Assembly: GCA_944392545.1 (NCBI GenBank)
Contig: CALXWW010000012.1
Coordinates: 1 to 40,217, forward strand
Reading direction: 5' to 3'
DNA: 40,217 nucleotides
Source of the DNA: an uncultured Clostridia bacterium
GTDB lineage: Bacteria > Bacillota > Clostridia > TANB77 > CAG-508
Each line of letters opens with the position of its first letter. The stretch's first letter is position 1. The position numbers and the translations under genes are program-made. The notes below the pieces were generated by a model. It was not told the DNA's origin and searched no databases. It worked only from the letters and a program-made list of their open reading frames with translations. This document shows positions 1 through 8,913 of this stretch, piece by piece.

Positions 1-111
1 GTCGTACATTAAGAGTTGGTGTAAGACTAATTTCTATTTATATATTTGAGACTTGCTTTTACTTTTTCACTTCTCGATAAAAATATATTATTAGCAAAAA
101 ATAAAAATATA

Positions 112-140
112 TTGTATAAAAACAACCTATTTGATATAAT
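112..140 (+). promoter_or_regulatory. Sigma-A-type promoter of the hydrogenase operon
   Basis: TTGTAT (112-117) and TATAAT (135-140) are separated by 17 bases and lie 33 bases upstream of the first hydrogenase gene. The rest of 1-172 is AT-rich and holds no supportable gene. Confidence 0.6.
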
Positions 141-172
141 ACAAGCGTATAATTAGACAAGGAGGAAATGCT

Positions 173-661
173 ATGTGTGAGTGCGTAGAAAATAAAATTA
201 AAGAAGAAGTAAGAATGATAATGGAACCATATAAACAAGAAAAAGATAACCTTATACAAATACTAAACGAAATACAAGAAAAATATGGATATATTCCAAA
301 AGTAGCACAAATTGAAATATCTAAATATTTAAATATTCCAATGGCAGAAATATATGGAGTAATTACATTTTATGCAAGATTTACACTAGAACCAAAAGGA
401 AAGTACAATATTTCAGTGTGCCTAGGTACAGCATGTTTTGTAAAAGGTTCACAAGCAATTTTAGATAGATTAAAAGAAAGATTAAAATTAGAAGAAGGAA
501 AAACAAGTGCTGATGGAAAGTTTTCAATAGATACCACAAGATGTGTGGGGGCCTGTGGCATAGCACCAGTATTCACGGTTAATGATGAAGTTTATGGTCA
601 TGCAACTGTAAAAAAATTAGATGAAGTATTGAATCAATTAGAAAAAGAAAGTATTAATTGA
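173..661 (+). CDS. hydC: NuoE-like [2Fe-2S] subunit of NAD-linked [FeFe] hydrogenase
   Basis: A 162-residue thioredoxin-like ferredoxin of the NuoE/HydC/HndA family, which passes electrons between the NuoF-like flavoprotein and the rest of the soluble hydrogenase. The four cluster ligands are visible as C83-x4-C88 and C124-x3-C128, within CLGTACFVKG and CVGACGIAP. The family's N-terminal helical bundle is present. The start is fixed by AGGAGGAA just upstream of the ATG. It is first in a three-gene operon with hydB (28-base gap) and hydA. It has a TGA stop, which shows that TGA is not reassigned here. The subunit letter follows Thermotoga HydABC usage; the exact electron acceptors are inferred. 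Confidence 0.93.
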   Translation: MCECVENKIKEEVRMIMEPYKQEKDNLIQILNEIQEKYGYIPKVAQIEISKYLNIPMAEIYGVITFYARFTLEPKGKYNISVCLGTACFVKGSQAILDRLKERLKLEEGKTSADGKFSIDTTRCVGACGIAPVFTVNDEVYGHATVKKLDEVLNQLEKESIN

Positions 662-689
662 AAATATATCAAAATAAAGGAGGCTATGA

Positions 690-2546
690 ATGAAAACTAT
701 TGAGGAATTAAACAAAATTAGAATAGAAAAAAGAATAGAATTAGATTTAAGAAAAAATAGTAATGCAGATACTAGAGAAAAACATATTTTAGTATGTAAT
801 GGTACAGGGTGTACATCTTCAAAATCTCCACAAATACTAGAAAATTTTAACAAATTAATTAAAGAAAAAAAATTAAAAAATGTAAGAGTAATAAAAACAG
901 GTTGTTTTGGATTATGTGCAAAAGGGCCAATAGTAATAATTAGACCAGAAGATACTTTTTATGCGATGGTAAAACCAGAAGATTGCAAAGAAATTATTGA
1001 ATCACATATAATCGAAGGAAAAGTAGTAGAAAGATTACTTTGCAAAGATATAGATGGAAAAATAGTTGATAAACTTGATGATTTAACTTTTTATAAAAAA
1101 CAAAAAAGAATTGCATTAAAAAATTGCGGAATGATAAATCCAGAAGAAATAGATGAATACATAGCATTTGATGGATATAGAGCCTTAGCAAGAGTACTAA
1201 TGGAAATGTCACAAGATGAAGTAATAGAAATAATAGATAAATCTGGTTTACGTGGAAGAGGTGGTGCAGGATTTCCAACAGGTAAAAAGTGGAGAGCAAC
1301 CAAAGATGCAAAAGGTGATACAAAATATATAGTATGCAATGCAGATGAAGGCGATCCAGGTGCATTTATGGATAGAAGCATATTAGAAGGAGATCCTCAT
1401 AGTGTTTTGGAAGCAATGGAAATAGCAGGATATGCAGTTGGTGCAGAAAAAGGCTATATATATGTTAGAGCAGAATATCCAATTGCAGTACAAAGATTAA
1501 AAATAGCAATAGAGCAAGCAAGAGAATATGGAATACTTGGTAAAAATATATTTGGCACAAATTTTAATTTTGATATAGAAATAAGACTTGGGGCAGGTGC
1601 TTTTGTTTGCGGAGAAGAAACAGCACTTTTAGAATCAATAGAAGGACGTAGAGGGCAGCCAAGAGTTAAGCCACCATATCCAGCACAATCTGGATTATGG
1701 GGGTGTCCAACTCTAATAAATAACGTTGAAACTTATGCAAATATTGCACAAATTATTCTAAAAGGTGCAGAATGGTATTCATCAATAGGAACAGCAAATT
1801 CAAAAGGAACAAAAGTATTTGCATTAGGAGGAAATGTAAATAATGTTGGACTAGTAGAAGTTCCGATGGGAACAACGTTAAGAGAGATAGTATTTGATAT
1901 TGGTGGAGGAATACCAAATGGAAGAGAATTCAAAGCGGCCCAAACAGGAGGACCATCAGGAGGATGCATACCAAAAGAACATTTAGATACACCAATAGAC
2001 TATGAGTCTTTAAAAGAAATTGGTTCTATGATGGGCTCAGGTGGGCTTATTGTAATGGATGATACAAAATGTATGGTATGCTTGGCAAAATTTTATTTAC
2101 AATTTACGGTAGGTGAGAGCTGTGGAAAATGTACTCCTTGTAGAATCGGAACAAAAAGAATGCTTGAAATTCTGGAAAAACTGTGCAAAGGTGAAGGAAG
2201 TGAATACGATATATATAGGCTAGAAAAATTAGCAGTAAATATAAAGAAGGCGAGTATATGTGGACTTGGACAGAGTGCGCCAAATCCAGTAATTAGTACA
2301 TTAAAATATTTTAGAGAAGAATTTAGACAACATGCAATAGAAAAAGAATGTAAGGCAATGGAATGTAAAGCATTAGCTAGAATAGAAATAGATGAGGAAA
2401 AGTGCAAAGCATGTGGATTATGCCAAAGAAATTGTCCTGTAAATGCAATTGAAGGAGAAGGAAGAGAAAAAAGACGTATAAATCAAAACAAATGTATAAA
2501 ATGTACAACTTGTATTAGGTCGTGTCCATTTCATGCCATAGGATAG
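690..2546 (+). CDS. hydB: NuoF-like flavoprotein subunit of NAD-linked [FeFe] hydrogenase
   Basis: A 618-residue HydB/HndC-type subunit that should bind FMN and NAD(H) and, with hydC and hydA, form a cytoplasmic (probably bifurcating) hydrogenase. Domains in order: an N-terminal thioredoxin-like [2Fe-2S] domain (C36, C41, C72, C76); the NuoF core with the FMN/NADH loop GRGGAGFPTG at 189-198 and GAGAFVCGEETALL; an SLBB-like region; a [4Fe-4S] site SCGKCTPCR with a distal cysteine in ASICGLGQ; and a C-terminal 2x[4Fe-4S] ferredoxin domain (CKACGLCQRNCP and CIKCTTCIRSCP). The extra N- and C-terminal cluster domains separate it from complex I NuoF. AAAGGAGG precedes the ATG. Bifurcation with ferredoxin is established for the family, not shown by this sequence. 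Confidence 0.95.
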   Translation: MKTIEELNKIRIEKRIELDLRKNSNADTREKHILVCNGTGCTSSKSPQILENFNKLIKEKKLKNVRVIKTGCFGLCAKGPIVIIRPEDTFYAMVKPEDCKEIIESHIIEGKVVERLLCKDIDGKIVDKLDDLTFYKKQKRIALKNCGMINPEEIDEYIAFDGYRALARVLMEMSQDEVIEIIDKSGLRGRGGAGFPTGKKWRATKDAKGDTKYIVCNADEGDPGAFMDRSILEGDPHSVLEAMEIAGYAVGAEKGYIYVRAEYPIAVQRLKIAIEQAREYGILGKNIFGTNFNFDIEIRLGAGAFVCGEETALLESIEGRRGQPRVKPPYPAQSGLWGCPTLINNVETYANIAQIILKGAEWYSSIGTANSKGTKVFALGGNVNNVGLVEVPMGTTLREIVFDIGGGIPNGREFKAAQTGGPSGGCIPKEHLDTPIDYESLKEIGSMMGSGGLIVMDDTKCMVCLAKFYLQFTVGESCGKCTPCRIGTKRMLEILEKLCKGEGSEYDIYRLEKLAVNIKKASICGLGQSAPNPVISTLKYFREEFRQHAIEKECKAMECKALARIEIDEEKCKACGLCQRNCPVNAIEGEGREKRRINQNKCIKCTTCIRSCPFHAIG

Positions 2547-2577
2547 AAGTAATGCAAAATTCAAATAGGAGGAAATA

Positions 2578-4318
2578 ATGGTAAATTTAAAAATTGATGA
2601 TAAGAATGTTGTAGTGCCAGAAGGAACAACAATACTAGATGCAGCAAAACAAGCAGGAATTGATATTCCAACATTATGTTTTTTAAAGGATATAAATGAG
2701 GTTGGAGATTGTAGAATGTGTATTGTAGAAGTTGAGGGAAGAAGAGGATTTGCAACTTCTTGCATTCAAACTGTTGAAGAAGGCATGGTTGTGCATACTC
2801 ATACTCCAAATGTATTAGAAGCAAGGCATGCTATACTTGATTTAATTATATCTAATCACTCTAAAGATTGTTTAACTTGTACTCGCTCACGGAAATTGTG
2901 AACTCCAGGATTTAGCAATTAAATTTAATGTGTTAGATATTGAGTTTAAAGGAGAAAGAACAGAGCATACTGTGGATGATAAGTCTCCATCTATCGTAAG
3001 AGATTTTAATAAATGTATTTTATGTAGAAGATGTGTTGCAACTTGTAAAAATATACAAAAAATTGGTGCAATAGATTGCATTGAGAGAGGCTTTGAATCT
3101 TGTATTTCAACAACTTATGACCATAGTTTGAATGACGTAAATTGTACATTTTGTGGTCAATGTATTGAATCATGCCCAACAGGTGCATTACATGAAAAAG
3201 AAAATATAAATGATGTATGGGCAAAGTTAAAAGACCCTGATACTTATGTAGTAGTACAAACTGCACCATCCATTAGAGTGGCTCTTGGAGAAGAGTTTGG
3301 AATGAAAATAGGAACTAATGTTACTGGAAAAATGATATCAGCGTTAAAGGCACTTGGATTTGATAAAGTATTTGACACAAATACAGGCGCAGATTTTACA
3401 ATAATGGAAGAAGCTACTGAATTTATTAAAAGGTTTAAAGAAAACGATAATTTACCGATGACAACTTCATGTTGTCCAGGATGGGTTAGATTTGCAGAAA
3501 TGGAATATCCAGAAAATTTAGCACATTTATCAAGTTGTAAATCACCACATCAAATGTTTGGTGCAATTATAAAATCATATTATGCTGAAAAAAATAATAT
3601 AGATCCTAAAAATATATATGTAGTTTCTGTAATGCCTTGCATAGCTAAAAAGTATGAAAGACAAAGAGAAGAAATGAAAGTAAATGGATTATGGGATGTT
3701 GACGCAGTTATAACAACTCGTGAACTTGCTAGAATGATAAAGCAAGCCAATATAGAGTTTGATAAACTAGAAGATCAAACTTTTGATAATCCTATGGGAG
3801 AAGCAACTGGTGCAGCAGCTATATTTGGCGTAACAGGTGGAGTTATGGAAGCAGCACTTCGTACAGCGTATGAATTAATCACAGGAGAAGAGTTGGAAAA
3901 ACTTGATTTTGAAGAAGTAAGAGGAAATAAAGGGATAAAAAAGGCAATAGTAAAAATAGGAAACAAAGAAATAAAGGTGGCTGTGGTGCATGGACTTGGA
4001 AATGCAAGAAAAGTTATGGAAGAAATAAAAAATGGAACGGCAGATTATAGTTTTGTAGAAGTAATGGCATGCCCAGGAGGATGTATAATGGGTGGAGGTC
4101 AACCTATAAAAAATTCTAAAATTAGAATGACTACAGATATAGCAGCAAAAAGAGCAGCAGCAATGTATTCAATAGATGAAAGAAGTGTGGTAAGAAAATC
4201 ACATGAAAATCCAATCTTGAAAGAAATATATAAAGAATATATAGGAAAACCTGGAGAACATAAAGCTCATGAACTTTTACATACACAATATACACCAATG
4301 GAAGAATATAGAATATAA
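2578..4318 (+). CDS. hydA: [FeFe] hydrogenase catalytic subunit, read through a +1 frameshift at CGG
   Basis: The catalytic subunit that reduces protons or oxidises H2. It is encoded in two frames: 2578-2889, then +1 from 2891 to 4318, giving 579 residues, close to clostridial HydA. Seen in the restored product: N-terminal [2Fe-2S] ligands C34, C45, C48, C62; a His-x3-Cys-x2-Cys-x5-Cys cluster (H94, C98, C101, C107); two [4Fe-4S] motifs (CILCRRCVATC from C146, then CTFCGQCIESCP); and all three H-cluster signatures (TSCCPGW, MPCIAKK, MACPGGCIMGGGQP). Without the shift the 0 frame stops at TGA 2899-2901, before any H-cluster residue. Skipping C2890 gives the sequence TRSGNCELQ and the exact x5 spacing of the family. 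No active-site residue is lost, so this looks like a functional gene, not a decayed one. GTG 2930 is unlikely to be a real start. Confidence 0.93.
2887..2893 (+). other. +1 frameshift site TCA-C-GGA in hydA
   Basis: The 0 frame reads ACT CGC TCA CGG AAA TTG TGA. The conserved hydrogenase sequence continues in the +1 frame from GGA at 2891 (GNCELQDLAIKFN). The interrupted codon is CGG (2890-2892), six bases before the 0-frame TGA. Spacing of the cluster cysteines requires exactly one base to be skipped, or one four-base codon, and no residue to be added. Confidence 0.85.
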
Positions 4319-4349
4319 AGTAGAACAAGAGAATACTTTGATTTAAAAC

Positions 4350-4396
4350 AAAGGACAGACATAGATTAATTTAAATTTAATTTATGTCTGTTCTTT
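4350..4396 (+). terminator. Terminator of the hydrogenase operon
   Basis: A near-perfect 14-bp inverted repeat lies downstream of the hydA stop: AAAGGACAGACATA pairs with TATGTCTGTTCTTT with one G-U pair. The U-tract is short. The remainder of 4397-4622 is AT-rich, with a small hairpin (4473-4496) and a TATAAT at 4508-4513 that may serve era. No gene was seen there. Confidence 0.7.
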
Positions 4397-4622
4397 ACTA
4401 TAGTAAAATAATTGAAATACTAAATAAAATATGATATAAATATATAATAATAAAAAAGTTTAATAAAAACATACTATTTTTCTACAAAAAAATAGTAACT
4501 TAAGTAGTATAATAAAAAGTAAATTTGCAGAACTGTATTTAGAACTGACAAGTTTGTTGGTACTTTTAAATCTACATATAAAAGTGGTAAAAATGGTAGT
4601 TTGAGACAAAAGGAGAAAATTA

Positions 4623-5549
4623 ATGGAAGAAGAGAAGAACTTAAATTCAAATTTTAAATCAGGATTTGTTTCTATATTAGGTAGAACTAATGTGGGAAAG
4701 TCTAGCATAATAAATAGTTTGGTTGGAGAAAAAGTAGCTGCTATTGCAAATAAACCACAGACTACAAGGACAGTTATAAGAGCAATAGTAAATAGAGTTA
4801 ATTCTCAAATTATTTTTATAGATACACCGGGTATTCATAAGCCTAAATCTAAATTAGGTGACATTATGGTTGAAAATGCTTTTGAAGTTGCTAAAGATGT
4901 TGACGTTGTTGTTTTTGTTGTGGAAGCAACTTCTGAAGATATTGGAAAGGGTGACAGATTAATTTTAGATAAGATTAAAGAGGCAAATAAAAAGACTATT
5001 CTTGTTATCAATAAAATTGATTTGGTTAATAAAGAAAAAATTGCCAAATTGATAGAAACATATAAAAACGAATATGACTTTTCTAGTATTATTCCTGTGT
5101 CTACTGTAAAAAATACAAATTTAGAAATTATATTAGATGAAATAGAGAAGAACTTAAAAGAGGGTCCTGCATATTATGATATAGAGGAGTATACTGATCA
5201 AACTACAAGAAATCTTGTAGAAGAGACTATAAGAGAGAAAGCTTTGAAACTTTTAAACGATGAAGTACCTCATGGAATATTGGTTGAAGTAGATAAAATG
5301 AAAAAAAGAAAGACAATGGAAAATAAACCAATATATAATATAGATGCAACTATTTATTGCGTTAGAGAATCACATAAAGGCATTATTATTGGAAAAAATG
5401 GAAGTATGCTTAAAAAAATAGGAACCTACGCAAGAGAGGATCTAGAAAGAATGATTGGTATAAAAATAAATCTTAAATTATGGGTCAAAGTAAGAGAAGA
5501 TTGGATTAATAATGATAAATTTATTAAAAATTTTAAGTTACAAAAATAA
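4623..5549 (+). CDS. era: GTPase Era, ribosome assembly factor
   Basis: A 308-residue Era protein, a GTPase that binds 16S rRNA and acts in 30S maturation. G1 is GRTNVGKSS (20-28), the switch region holds PQTTRT, G3 is DTPG (67-70), and G4 is NKID (130-133). The G5 position reads VSTVK where SA is usual. A C-terminal KH domain is marked by IIIGKNGSMLKKIG and ends in LKLWVKVREDW. The ATG follows AAAGGAG. It heads the conserved Firmicutes group era-yqzL-recO. Length and domain order are normal. Confidence 0.97.
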   Translation: MEEEKNLNSNFKSGFVSILGRTNVGKSSIINSLVGEKVAAIANKPQTTRTVIRAIVNRVNSQIIFIDTPGIHKPKSKLGDIMVENAFEVAKDVDVVVFVVEATSEDIGKGDRLILDKIKEANKKTILVINKIDLVNKEKIAKLIETYKNEYDFSSIIPVSTVKNTNLEIILDEIEKNLKEGPAYYDIEEYTDQTTRNLVEETIREKALKLLNDEVPHGILVEVDKMKKRKTMENKPIYNIDATIYCVRESHKGIIIGKNGSMLKKIGTYAREDLERMIGIKINLKLWVKVREDWINNDKFIKNFKLQK

Positions 5550-5637
5550 ATATTATGCATAAAAATGAATAAAACTTAAAAAAAAGCAAATGATAAAATA
5601 AAGATTATATTATCTTTATGATTGGAGATGGTTTAGC

Positions 5638-5823
5638 ATGATAAAGCAAATGGCATGGAATACATTTAAAAATACAGGAAATATAAACACATATTTAGAA
5701 TGGGTTGAAGTCAAAAATTTGGAAAAAAATATAGAAAATAGCGTAGTAGAGGCGAGTAAAACTAATGGGAATATTGAAGTTAAAAGGAATAGTAATAGCA
5801 GAACACAATATGGGCGACTATGA
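5638..5823 (+). CDS. yqzL: YqzL-family small protein
   Basis: A 61-residue protein whose start, MIKQMAWNTFKNTGNINTYL, matches the short YqzL family found between era and recO in Bacillus and clostridia. Its function is unknown. A moderate ribosome binding site (TTGGAGATGG) precedes the ATG. The C-terminal half is hydrophilic and poorly conserved. It runs 59 bases into the proposed recO start in another frame, which suggests translational coupling. Identification rests on the N-terminal motif and gene order. Confidence 0.75.
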   Translation: MIKQMAWNTFKNTGNINTYLEWVEVKNLEKNIENSVVEASKTNGNIEVKRNSNSRTQYGRL

Positions 5824-6491
5824 TAAAATGGTTACAATATTAACACCTAATCGGGAAGATTGGTTGTGCTGCCAAAGGTGCAAGAAGACCTAAAAGCATG
5901 CTGATGGCAGCAACTCAATATTTATGTTTTGGAGAATATTTAATATATCAAGGTGCTAGCTCATATAATATAAATTCATGTGAATTAAATGAGGTTTTCT
6001 ACAATTTAAGAATAGATATAGAGAAGTTACAATATGCAGCACATATTACAAAAATTATAAATGATGTTACTGACGAGAATCAAAATACATATAAAATATT
6101 ACAATTATTATTAAATACCCTATATGTACTTTCAGAAACAGATAAGAATATGGATTTAGTAATATCAATTTTTAAAATAAAATTAATGTGCCTGCTAGGG
6201 TTTACACCAATAATTGATAGGTGCACGGGATGCAAGGAAACAGTTAATTTGAATCACTTTAGCTTTAGAGATAATGGATTGAAATGTGAGGCTTGTAGTA
6301 CACAAGATAAGGGTGCAATAGAAATATCAGGTTCTACAGAAAATGCTATAAAATATGTTGTGCTTGCACCACCTAAAAAGCTTTTCTCTTTTAATTTATC
6401 AGAACGAAATATTAAAGAATTGGAACTTATAGCAAAAATATATTTAAATGAAAAATTGGATAAAGAATACAAATTAGAAAAAATATTATAA
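5765..6491 (+). CDS. recO: DNA repair protein RecO, read through a +1 frameshift at CGG
   Basis: RecO anneals single strands and loads RecA in the RecFOR pathway. The gene is in two frames: 5765-5851 encodes MGILKLKGIVIAEHNMGDYD and the start of an OB fold, and +1 from GGG at 5853 encodes GKIGCAAKGARRPKSMLMAA onward to 6491. The restored length is 241 residues, normal for the family. The zinc site C-x2-C...C-x2-C is present (about C153, C156, C174, C177). The 0 frame alone would end at TAA 5891-5893 after 42 codons. The LT-to-GKI loop is one residue shorter than in B. subtilis RecO if one base is skipped. Decoding CGG and then slipping back two bases would give the usual length, so the exact recoding event is open. 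The start has only a weak site (AGAGG), consistent with coupling to yqzL. Confidence 0.88.
5849..5855 (+). other. +1 frameshift site AAT-C-GGG in recO
   Basis: The 0 frame reads ACA CCT AAT CGG GAA, whereas RecO continues in +1 from GGG (5853-5855) as GKIGCAAKGARR. The interrupted codon is again CGG (5852-5854). The zero-frame stop is 13 codons downstream. Confidence 0.82.
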
Positions 6492-6509
6492 AACAAAGTG
6501 GATATAAAA

Positions 6510-6562
6510 AGAAAATAGGTTAAAACATATGCAAAAGTATGTGGTTTTAATCTATTTTTTTC
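6510..6562 (+). terminator. Rho-independent terminator after recO
   Basis: AAAATAGGTTAAAAC (6512-6526) pairs with GTTTTAATCTATTTT (6544-6558), and an inner CATAT/GTATG helix is also possible. A run of T follows. It separates era-yqzL-recO from the glycosyltransferase cluster. Confidence 0.75.
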
Positions 6563-6608
6563 TTGAGAATATTCGATAAAATTCTACTCTCGCAAGAAGA
6601 AACAGGAT

Positions 6609-6637
6609 TTGACATAAAATACAAATTATGATATACT
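6609..6637 (+). promoter_or_regulatory. Sigma-A-type promoter of the glycosyltransferase cluster
   Basis: A consensus TTGACA (6609-6614) and TATACT (6632-6637) are spaced by 17 bases, 43 bases upstream of the first glycosyltransferase gene. Confidence 0.75.
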
Positions 6638-6679
6638 TAATCAGTCAAAAAACGATGCTTTTCAAAGGAGAAGGAGATT

Positions 6680-7912
6680 ATGAAAGACACAATTAAGTTT
6701 GGTATAGGCTTTGTAACAGGTAGACCAAACGTGTGCAAAATAATAAATAGCACATACGAAAGATTAATAAATCAATTTAATGAATTAGATAAAAAAGTGG
6801 AATTAACAGCGTACATTTTATTTGATTTAGGATACCAATATACAACAAGAATAGATTTTTATGGAATAATACCAAATGTGTATAAAGATTTGAGCATAAA
6901 ATATATAGCACCAGAAGATATAGAGGAAGAAAAGAAAAGACTGATAGGAAGAGAGGAATTTTCTAGAGCAGATGTAGATTTATTTTTTGGACATGGACAT
7001 GCAAAAGGAAGAAATTCTTTAATGTATTATGCAGTAAGAGACAAAATGGACTATTTGCTATTTTGGGATGATGATGAATATCCAGTAGCATGTATAAAAA
7101 ATGACAATACAAATGAAGTAATTTGGAAAGAACAAGATAACATTGCGATGCATTTAAAAAATATAAAGAATGCAGATGTTACAATAGGATATCATTGTGG
7201 ATATATTTCACCAATACCATATGTGGAATTAGATGAAGACGTAAATGAAGAAAAATTCAAATGCTATATAGAAGCACTTGGAAATGATATTATTTCATGG
7301 GATTCAATAAAAGAAAAATTCTTAAAATACAATGGAATTACATATGCTAATGCAGATATTGCAAATGGAGAAGGTGAATACGAAATAAAATCAGACGGAT
7401 CGGGAAAGTGGGTAGCAGGTTCAACATTATGTTTAAACTTAAACCACTTATCTAAAATTCCAGCCTTCTATAACCCAGAAGGTGCAAGAGGAGAAGATAC
7501 ATTCTTTTCTACACAATTACTAAATTCAAAAGTAATAAAGGTTCCAGTATATCATTTTCATGATGGATTCTTAAAATATACAAATATTGCTAGAAGAAAA
7601 TATCCAAAAGTGTTAAGAAAGATTAAATCTTCTGAAGAACAAATAGAAGAAAGATTTTTTAAAGCATCTCGTGGATGGATTAGATATAAACCATTATTTG
7701 AGTATATTACAAACAGAGAAAACTATACAGAAAAAATAGCTGAAACACGTAAACAATTAGAAGAAGGAATACCAGAAGTAAATAAGCTATTTGAACATTC
7801 GGATTTTAATATTCTTTTAAAAGATTTAGACGAATATGATAAAAATGTAAAAAAACATTATAATGAATACATAAAAACAAACGAAATATGGAATAAATTA
7901 AAAAGAATATAA
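6680..7912 (+). CDS. Putative GT-A-fold glycosyltransferase
   Basis: A 410-residue cytoplasmic protein without a signal peptide or membrane segment. The core shows FWDDDEYP (a DxD-like metal site preceded by hydrophobic strand residues), VAGSTLCLNLNHL and GARGEDTFFSTQLL, a pattern typical of GT-A glycosyltransferases where the late acidic ED acts as base. I cannot assign a CAZy family or sugar. AAAGGAGAAGG precedes the ATG. It is the first gene of a run of four transferases, so a role in cell-surface glycan or protein glycosylation is inferred from context. The C-terminal 100 residues are charged and helical. Confidence 0.7.
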   Translation: MKDTIKFGIGFVTGRPNVCKIINSTYERLINQFNELDKKVELTAYILFDLGYQYTTRIDFYGIIPNVYKDLSIKYIAPEDIEEEKKRLIGREEFSRADVDLFFGHGHAKGRNSLMYYAVRDKMDYLLFWDDDEYPVACIKNDNTNEVIWKEQDNIAMHLKNIKNADVTIGYHCGYISPIPYVELDEDVNEEKFKCYIEALGNDIISWDSIKEKFLKYNGITYANADIANGEGEYEIKSDGSGKWVAGSTLCLNLNHLSKIPAFYNPEGARGEDTFFSTQLLNSKVIKVPVYHFHDGFLKYTNIARRKYPKVLRKIKSSEEQIEERFFKASRGWIRYKPLFEYITNRENYTEKIAETRKQLEEGIPEVNKLFEHSDFNILLKDLDEYDKNVKKHYNEYIKTNEIWNKLKRI

Positions 7913-7929
7913 TGTAAAGGAGATATATC

Positions 7930-8901
7930 ATGAACCAACTACCTTGTATTAGTGTAATAATACCTGCATATAATGCTGAAAAATACATAGAAAAATGTAT
8001 ACAAAGTATAATTAAACAAGATTATAGAGATTTTGAAATAATTATTGTAAATGATGGATCAACAGATGATACAAAAGCTATATGTGAGAAATATGTTAAG
8101 TTAGATAATAGAATAAAACTAGTTAACACAGAAAATAGAGGTGCAGGTAGTGCTAGAAATACAGGGATAAGTAAAGCAAGTGGAAGATATATCTCTTTTA
8201 TTGATGCAGACGACTATATTTGCGAAGATTATTATACTAGAATGTATGAAATGCTAAAAGAAGGAGATGCAGATATAGTAGAAGGTCATTATAAAAGAGT
8301 AAGTGGATATGATGAAAATATATTTACTAAGACAGGTGAACAAAAAGAATATACAAACATGGAAAAACTACTAGTACTTTATGGAGATGATGAAGTAGAA
8401 TATATCAATTCTGTAATAGTAACAAATAAACTATATCGAAAAGAGCTATTTAATGAAGCAAGATTTCCTGTAAATCGTATAATAGATGATGAATTTATAA
8501 TGTACAAACTTATATATAATAGTAAAAAAATCATATCAACACCAGATATAATGTATGCATATGTACAAAGCGAAGAAAGTGTTATGAGAGCTAGCTTTAA
8601 AGAAAAAAGAGTACATGATACATTAGATGTATATGACGAAGTATATGATTTTTTCAAAGATAAAGGAAATGACAAGTTAATAGAAAAAATATTAATTAGA
8701 TATTTAGGCTACGGAATTGAATTGACTCAAAAAACAAGTAAATCCAAAGATATAGGAGATAAAAATAAGGTGTATAAATACATAAAAGATAAATTTGAAG
8801 AAAAGGCAAAAATAGCAAAAGATAAAGTGAATAAAGAAGAGTATAGTGAAATAAAGAAAGAATTCTATGAAACACTAAACATAGCAAATTTTAGAGAATA
8901 A
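7930..8901 (+). CDS. Family 2 glycosyltransferase
   Basis: A 323-residue GT2 enzyme. The N-terminal GT-A domain has ISVIIPAYNAEKYIEKCIQS, IIIVNDGSTDDT (nucleotide-binding D), RGAGSARNTG and the metal site FIDADD. These are the standard family landmarks. The acceptor-side half is helical and has no membrane segment. It starts 17 bases after the previous gene with AAAGGAGA. It is an intact paralogue of the frameshifted GT2 at 10139-10931 and gives a direct local reference for aligning the recoding site: RGAGSARN here corresponds to KASGGARN there. Sugar and acceptor are unknown. Confidence 0.9.
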   Translation: MNQLPCISVIIPAYNAEKYIEKCIQSIIKQDYRDFEIIIVNDGSTDDTKAICEKYVKLDNRIKLVNTENRGAGSARNTGISKASGRYISFIDADDYICEDYYTRMYEMLKEGDADIVEGHYKRVSGYDENIFTKTGEQKEYTNMEKLLVLYGDDEVEYINSVIVTNKLYRKELFNEARFPVNRIIDDEFIMYKLIYNSKKIISTPDIMYAYVQSEESVMRASFKEKRVHDTLDVYDEVYDFFKDKGNDKLIEKILIRYLGYGIELTQKTSKSKDIGDKNKVYKYIKDKFEEKAKIAKDKVNKEEYSEIKKEFYETLNIANFRE

Positions 8902-8913
8902 GAGGGAATGTAT

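Noticed and set aside
59..259. Minus-strand reading frame at the window start
   Set aside because: It is an AT-rich hydrophobic shadow overlapping the promoter and start of hydC, with no recognisable family.
2930..4318. hydA as a separate gene starting at GTG 2930
   Set aside because: There is no proper ribosome binding site, and the conserved protein continues upstream in the same frame to the CGG site, so it is the second part of one protein.
4473..4513. Hairpin and TATAAT before era as a defined promoter
   Set aside because: A TATAAT is present but no matching -35 box at 16-18 bases was found, so I did not list it as a separate feature.
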